Source: Paraherbaspirillum soli (GTDB lineage Bacteria > Pseudomonadota > Gammaproteobacteria > Burkholderiales > Burkholderiaceae_D). From it: 64,000 nt of DNA. The first letter of the stretch is position 1, and each line of letters opens with the position of its first letter. Of the stretch, positions 60,478 to 64,000 are shown one piece after another. The translations under genes and the position numbers were made by a program. Where the stretch lies: the NCBI RefSeq assembly GCF_042654985.1, contig NZ_JBHSMT010000013.1, positions 434,001 through 498,000 on the forward strand. Reading direction: 5' to 3'. The notes under the pieces were generated by a model. That model did not search any database. It had not been told where the DNA came from and saw only the letters and a list, made by a program, of their open reading frames with translations.

Positions 60478-62163
60478 TCACGCTACCGAAGTTTCTACCA
60501 GGTTTCGGGTTGCGCGCATGACGGCATCCCGCACCAATCCCGCGTCAAACTGCCGCCACCGCGCACATACGTGCTGGTCCGGACGAAGCAGGTAATAAGT
60601 CCCGGGAACGGCATCAAATCTTTTTGCCAGCAGTCCTTCGACATCTACTATCACGTCAAACCCTTCCAGCTTGAGTCCTGCCGATTGCGGCGGCACCACC
60701 ACCAATTGTTTCAGGTGAATATCGCGGAAATCGAAAGAGGACAGCCTTGCGACACTGGCGGAATCGTAAAAATAGATGCCGGCAAACTCGTTGCCGACAC
60801 AGGCGCTAAACCAGTGCGATTGGCCTTGAACAATGACAGGAGCGTCAGCGATAGCGGCCCCAGGCACCATCGCGCCATTGAACACATCCCGATCCTTGGT
60901 ATTGAGCGAACTATCAAACAGCGTCGCCGGTTTTGAAAGACGGCCGCTGTTCACCAGTTGCCGGGCAAAATCGTATTTCTTCGCCAGTCGCAGCGTCGCA
61001 TCCCGGAAGCTGCGGCTGATGTCGCTTTTTGGCGTGATGAAATCGGTCGCCCGGGTCGAATGCAGAATGTTTTCGTCGGCTGCGTATTCGCGCTCTTCCG
61101 CATAGCTGTCCAGCAGCGTCTGCGGAGCTTTGTTCTGCAGCACCAGCTTCAGCTTCCAGGCCAGGTTTTCGGCATCTTGCACGCCGCTATTGGCGCCGCG
61201 CGCGCCGAATGGCGATACGCCGTGGGCGGCGTCGCCGGCAAAGAAAACACGCCCGTGGCGAAACTTATCCATGCGCAAACAAGAGAAGGTATAGACGCTC
61301 ACCCACACCAGCTCGAATTCGACATCGTTGCCAAGCAGCGCTTGCACGCGAGGAATGACTTTTTCCGCTTGTTTTTCCGCAATCGGATCGGCATCCCACC
61401 CAAGCTGGAAATCGATGCGCCACATATTGTCCGGCTGGCGGTGCAGCAACACCGATTGATTCGGATGAAACGGCGGATCAAACCAGAACCAGCGCTCGCT
61501 CGGAAAATCCGCTGTCATTCTGATGTCGACAATCAGGAAGCGATCACGAAAGGTGCGTCCCTTGCTTTCCAATCCGGATAAATGGCGTACAGAACTGCGT
61601 GCGCCGTCGGCAGCAACGACATAGTCGCATTGCAATTGATACGGGCCGTTCGGTGTTTCGATTGTCAGTTCGGCGTGCTCTTCGTTTTGCACTATGCCGG
61701 AGACTTTATTTTTCCAGCGCAAATCGATATTGGGCAATTCCTGAGCCCGATCCAACAGATATCCCTCAACGTAATACTGCTGGAGGTTAATGAAGGCAGG
61801 CCTCCGATGCCCGGATTCCGGCAGCAGATCAAAGGAATACACCATCTGATCCTGGAAAAAGACCTTCCCGACATTCCAGGAAACCCCTTTCTCAGCCATG
61901 CGGTCACCGCATCCCAAGCGATCAAAAATCTCCAGCGAACGCTTGGCAAAGCAAATCGCCCGCGACCCGGTCGACAGCGTGCAATCGTCATCCAGCACCA
62001 CCGTTGCCACCCCTTGCTGCGCCAGGTCGATCGCGGTCGCCAGGCCGACCGGGCCGGCGCCGACGATAACGACCGGATGGTGCACAGGCGGTACCGGCGG
62101 CATGACATCCTCATCGGGCGATTTCACGTATGCAAACGACAGCTGCTGATATTCCTTTTCCAT
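60478..62163 (-). CDS. FAD-dependent monooxygenase (PobA/MhpA-like)
   Basis: A 561-residue flavoprotein of the aromatic hydroxylase class. The Rossmann motif VVIVGAGPVGLATAIDLAQQGV is at about residues 30-51, the DG motif region is VAADGARSSVRHLSG, and the GD motif is VFFAGDAAHGVSPFGARGANSGVQDAENLAWKL. The C-terminal thioredoxin-like domain ends with TYYLLRPDQHVCARWR. Likely hydroxylates an aromatic or related substrate with NAD(P)H and O2; substrate unknown. The ATG at 62163 has GGAG seven bases upstream. Cotranscribed with the upstream MBL-fold gene (53-bp gap). Confidence 0.86.
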   Translation of the reverse strand: MEKEYQQLSFAYVKSPDEDVMPPVPPVHHPVVIVGAGPVGLATAIDLAQQGVATVVLDDDCTLSTGSRAICFAKRSLEIFDRLGCGDRMAEKGVSWNVGKVFFQDQMVYSFDLLPESGHRRPAFINLQQYYVEGYLLDRAQELPNIDLRWKNKVSGIVQNEEHAELTIETPNGPYQLQCDYVVAADGARSSVRHLSGLESKGRTFRDRFLIVDIRMTADFPSERWFWFDPPFHPNQSVLLHRQPDNMWRIDFQLGWDADPIAEKQAEKVIPRVQALLGNDVEFELVWVSVYTFSCLRMDKFRHGRVFFAGDAAHGVSPFGARGANSGVQDAENLAWKLKLVLQNKAPQTLLDSYAEEREYAADENILHSTRATDFITPKSDISRSFRDATLRLAKKYDFARQLVNSGRLSKPATLFDSSLNTKDRDVFNGAMVPGAAIADAPVIVQGQSHWFSACVGNEFAGIYFYDSASVARLSSFDFRDIHLKQLVVVPPQSAGLKLEGFDVIVDVEGLLAKRFDAVPGTYYLLRPDQHVCARWRQFDAGLVRDAVMRATRNLVETSVA

Positions 62164-62216
62164 GGTCTCGCTCCGCATCGAAGAAATAAGTATTTTGCTG
62201 GTGTGGCTAACCCGGA

Positions 62217-63182
62217 TCAGTCCTGCAACGCATGCCACATTTCCTGGTCCCGCTCCGCAGTCCAGATGCGCGGATGCTTGATGCCGCTGGCTTCATCCAC
62301 CGCACGCGCCACATCGAACGGCAGACAATGCTCGTAAATAAACACATGACCGAACTTGGGGTCCATCTTGCTGCGGGTATGCGCCATCGCCTCTTTCAGC
62401 GATTTGCCGGCGGCAACCGCTTCCTTTGCGCTTTGCAGCAAGGTGGTGACGAAATCCTTGGTGTAATCGAGGCCCTGCTTGACCTGTTCCGGATTCATCA
62501 GCGCCGGACCGCGGCCCGGCACCAGTTTTTCCGCGCCCAGTGCGCGCAGCGCTTCCAATGTGGCAGGCCATTCTTCCAGCTGGGCGTCGCCGGTATAGGC
62601 AGCGGCTTCGTACTCGACCAGGTCGCCGGAGAAGCAAATCTTTTGCGAAGGAATCCAGGCAATCGTGTCGCCCTTGGTGTGTCCCATGCCGATGTGCATC
62701 AGCTTCACTTCCAGCCGCCCCATGAAAATGCTCATTTCTTTCTCGAACACCATGCTGGGCCAGGTCAGCCCCGGCACCGATTCGACACCCGCGAACAGAC
62801 GTGGAAAGCGTTCGATCTCCGACTGCATGTCCTGCGCCCCGCGCTCGACGATCATTTCGTAGGTGCCGCGCGATGCGATCACCTGTTCGCAGCCCTCGTT
62901 GAAATACGCCGAAGCCCCCAGTACACGCACCGCGTGATAGTGGCTGAGTACGACATATTTGATCGGCAGATCGGTCACGCTACGGATATGTTTGATCAGC
63001 TCTTGCGCCATCAGCGGCGTGGCGGTGGTGTCAATCACCATCACACTGTCGTCACCGATGATGACGCCGGAATTGGGATCGCCTTCGGCGGTGTAGGCAT
63101 AGGCGTTATCGGACAGCTTGATGAAGCTGGTTTTCTTCTGTTCGAGGTCGGCCTGTGAAGCAAATTTCTTTTCGCTAGTCAT
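62217..63182 (-). CDS. MBL-fold protein with incomplete metal site
   Basis: A 321-residue metallo-beta-lactamase-fold protein. The HxHxDH loop reads HYHAVR: His81 and His83 are kept but Asp and His of site 2 are Val85 and Arg86. His168 (MGHTKGD) and Asp187 (FSGDLVE) remain, while the usual later VPGHG reads VPGRG with Arg224. At most one metal site is intact, so hydrolytic activity by the standard mechanism is doubtful. Start of the catabolic group; divergent from the IclR gene. Confidence 0.8.
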   Translation of the reverse strand: MTSEKKFASQADLEQKKTSFIKLSDNAYAYTAEGDPNSGVIIGDDSVMVIDTTATPLMAQELIKHIRSVTDLPIKYVVLSHYHAVRVLGASAYFNEGCEQVIASRGTYEMIVERGAQDMQSEIERFPRLFAGVESVPGLTWPSMVFEKEMSIFMGRLEVKLMHIGMGHTKGDTIAWIPSQKICFSGDLVEYEAAAYTGDAQLEEWPATLEALRALGAEKLVPGRGPALMNPEQVKQGLDYTKDFVTTLLQSAKEAVAAGKSLKEAMAHTRSKMDPKFGHVFIYEHCLPFDVARAVDEASGIKHPRIWTAERDQEMWHALQD

Positions 63183-63358
63183 AATTTCCTTGAGAGTAGA
63201 TCAACAAAATGTGTGAGTGGCAAAGGTCGCTTGCCTTATCTTCGTCCCCGGCAAAGCGATTGAAGAATACCATGATATTTAAACAATAATGAATCCGTTA
63301 GTTTATATCTAAATCCAATAATAGATGAATATCGGATATAAAATTGCCCAGGATATTT

Positions 63359-64000
63359 ATGGAGTACGCATTGGAAAAACCGCAACGCAATATTCAGTCA
63401 ATCGAAGTCGGCGGGCAACTCTTGCTCGCATTATTGAGGAACGGGGGCCAGATGCTATTGCGGGATCTTGCGCATGAAGCGGGAATGCCGCCGGGCAAAG
63501 CCCATCCTTACCTGGTGAGCTTCGGCAATTTGGGACTGGTGCAGCAGGATGACGTCACCGGTCAATACGAACTGGGGCCGCTGGCCTTGCAACTCGGCCT
63601 GGCCAGCCTGCGCCGACTCAATCCGCTCAAGGAAGCCGAAGCCGATGTCAAGGCGCTGGCGGCAAAGACAGGACAAGGCATTTTCATCTCGATTTGGGGC
63701 AATCTGGGGCCAACCGTGGTGCGGCTGGAAGAGTCCAATTATCCGATCCATGTGAGCATCCGCAACGGTACGGTCATGTCCTTGGCCAACACAGCCACCG
63801 GACAAATTTTCTCGGCCTTCATGCCCCTCAAATTAATCGAAAAAATGATGCTGGATGACTTGCCACGACTGGCGGGCGGCGCCAGCGTCACCCATGAAAC
63901 CGTCAAGAAATTCGAGCAATCGTTAATTGATGTGCGGCGCCGAGGACTGGCACGGGTGGTCGGCCATCCGATCCCCGGCGTCAATGCGCTGAGCGCCCCG
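63359..64000 (+). CDS. IclR-family transcriptional regulator (3' end missing)
   Basis: The first 214 residues of an IclR regulator, cut by the right edge (usual length about 250-270). The N-terminal winged helix (IQSIEVGGQLLLALLRNGGQMLLRDLAHEAGMPPGKAHPYLVSFGNLGLVQQDD) is followed by YELGPLALQLGLASL and the effector domain. The last visible segment, VGHPIPGVNALSAP, matches the conserved GE..PGV.ciAaP motif. The ATG at 63359 is preceded by AGGA. Divergent position, 176 bp from the MBL gene, suggests it controls the MBL-FAD-DUF2783 genes. Confidence 0.9.
   Translation, partial: MEYALEKPQRNIQSIEVGGQLLLALLRNGGQMLLRDLAHEAGMPPGKAHPYLVSFGNLGLVQQDDVTGQYELGPLALQLGLASLRRLNPLKEAEADVKALAAKTGQGIFISIWGNLGPTVVRLEESNYPIHVSIRNGTVMSLANTATGQIFSAFMPLKLIEKMMLDDLPRLAGGASVTHETVKKFEQSLIDVRRRGLARVVGHPIPGVNALSAP

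Noticed and set aside
63343..63360. ATATC-G-GATAT small palindrome near the IclR start as an operator
   Set aside because: Only five base pairs in AT-rich sequence; could be chance and lies too close to the ribosome-binding site to argue strongly.

Overview
The window is a typical betaproteobacterial chromosome segment. Protein sequences, gene order and G+C-rich coding with moderately AT-rich spacers point to Burkholderiales, most likely family Oxalobacteraceae (Herbaspirillum/Collimonas/Herminiimonas-like). This placement rests on recognised families and synteny, not on a database search. There is no prophage, insertion sequence, CRISPR array or rRNA operon. One tRNA gene (tRNA-Pro, GGG) is present.

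Layout. 1-7.5 kb: rimO (cut by the left edge), the polyhydroxyalkanoate genes phaR, phaB and phaC (no phaA between them), a small membrane protein, pgeF, rluD and divergent bamD. 7.5-10.9 kb: a tightly coupled three-gene operon encoding an OlsB-like N-acyltransferase, a PlcP-type metallophosphoesterase and a GT4 glycosyltransferase. It is preceded by PhoB-box-like TGTCAT repeats and by a gene for a histone-H1-like AT-hook protein. 11-19.5 kb: a branched-chain-amino-acid-type binding protein, ppx, a DinG/YoaA-type helicase, a DUF465 protein, a PP2C phosphatase, an exported coiled-coil protein and zapE. 19.7-38.5 kb: a TCA-cycle cluster. sdhCDAB, sdhE, gltA, odhA, odhB and lpd lie on the minus strand; mdh, a CitE-like gene, an MliC-like gene and acnA lie on the plus strand, with a GntR/HutC regulator beside the divergent promoter. 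38.7-45.5 kb: a DUF2863 protein, an M14 carboxypeptidase, tRNA-Pro, a SgcJ/EcaC-type lipoprotein, an orphan Wzz-like protein and an autotransporter GDSL esterase. 45.8-53 kb: a dppABCDF peptide transporter with an aminopeptidase P. 53.7-60.2 kb: rarA, lolA, ftsK, trxB and a Smr-domain protein. 60.2-64 kb: a catabolic-looking group of DUF2783 protein, FAD monooxygenase and MBL-fold protein, with a divergent IclR regulator cut by the right edge.

Two families of dispersed palindromic repeats run through the spacers. Family A (six copies, about 77-121 bp) has long inverted ends and a central hairpin whose arms change together between copies. Family B (about 40-55 bp, GGACAGAGT/ACTCTGTCC ends) sits between TCA-cycle genes and after trxB. 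One family B copy overlaps the apparent upstream start of the CitE-like gene.

The most interesting unit is the acyltransferase-phosphoesterase-glycosyltransferase operon. Its family assignments and the TGTCAT repeats suggest a phosphate-starvation membrane-lipid remodelling operon: phospholipid to diacylglycerol to glycolipid, plus possible ornithine-lipid synthesis. The phosphoesterase would usually be labelled UDP-2,3-diacylglucosamine diphosphatase.
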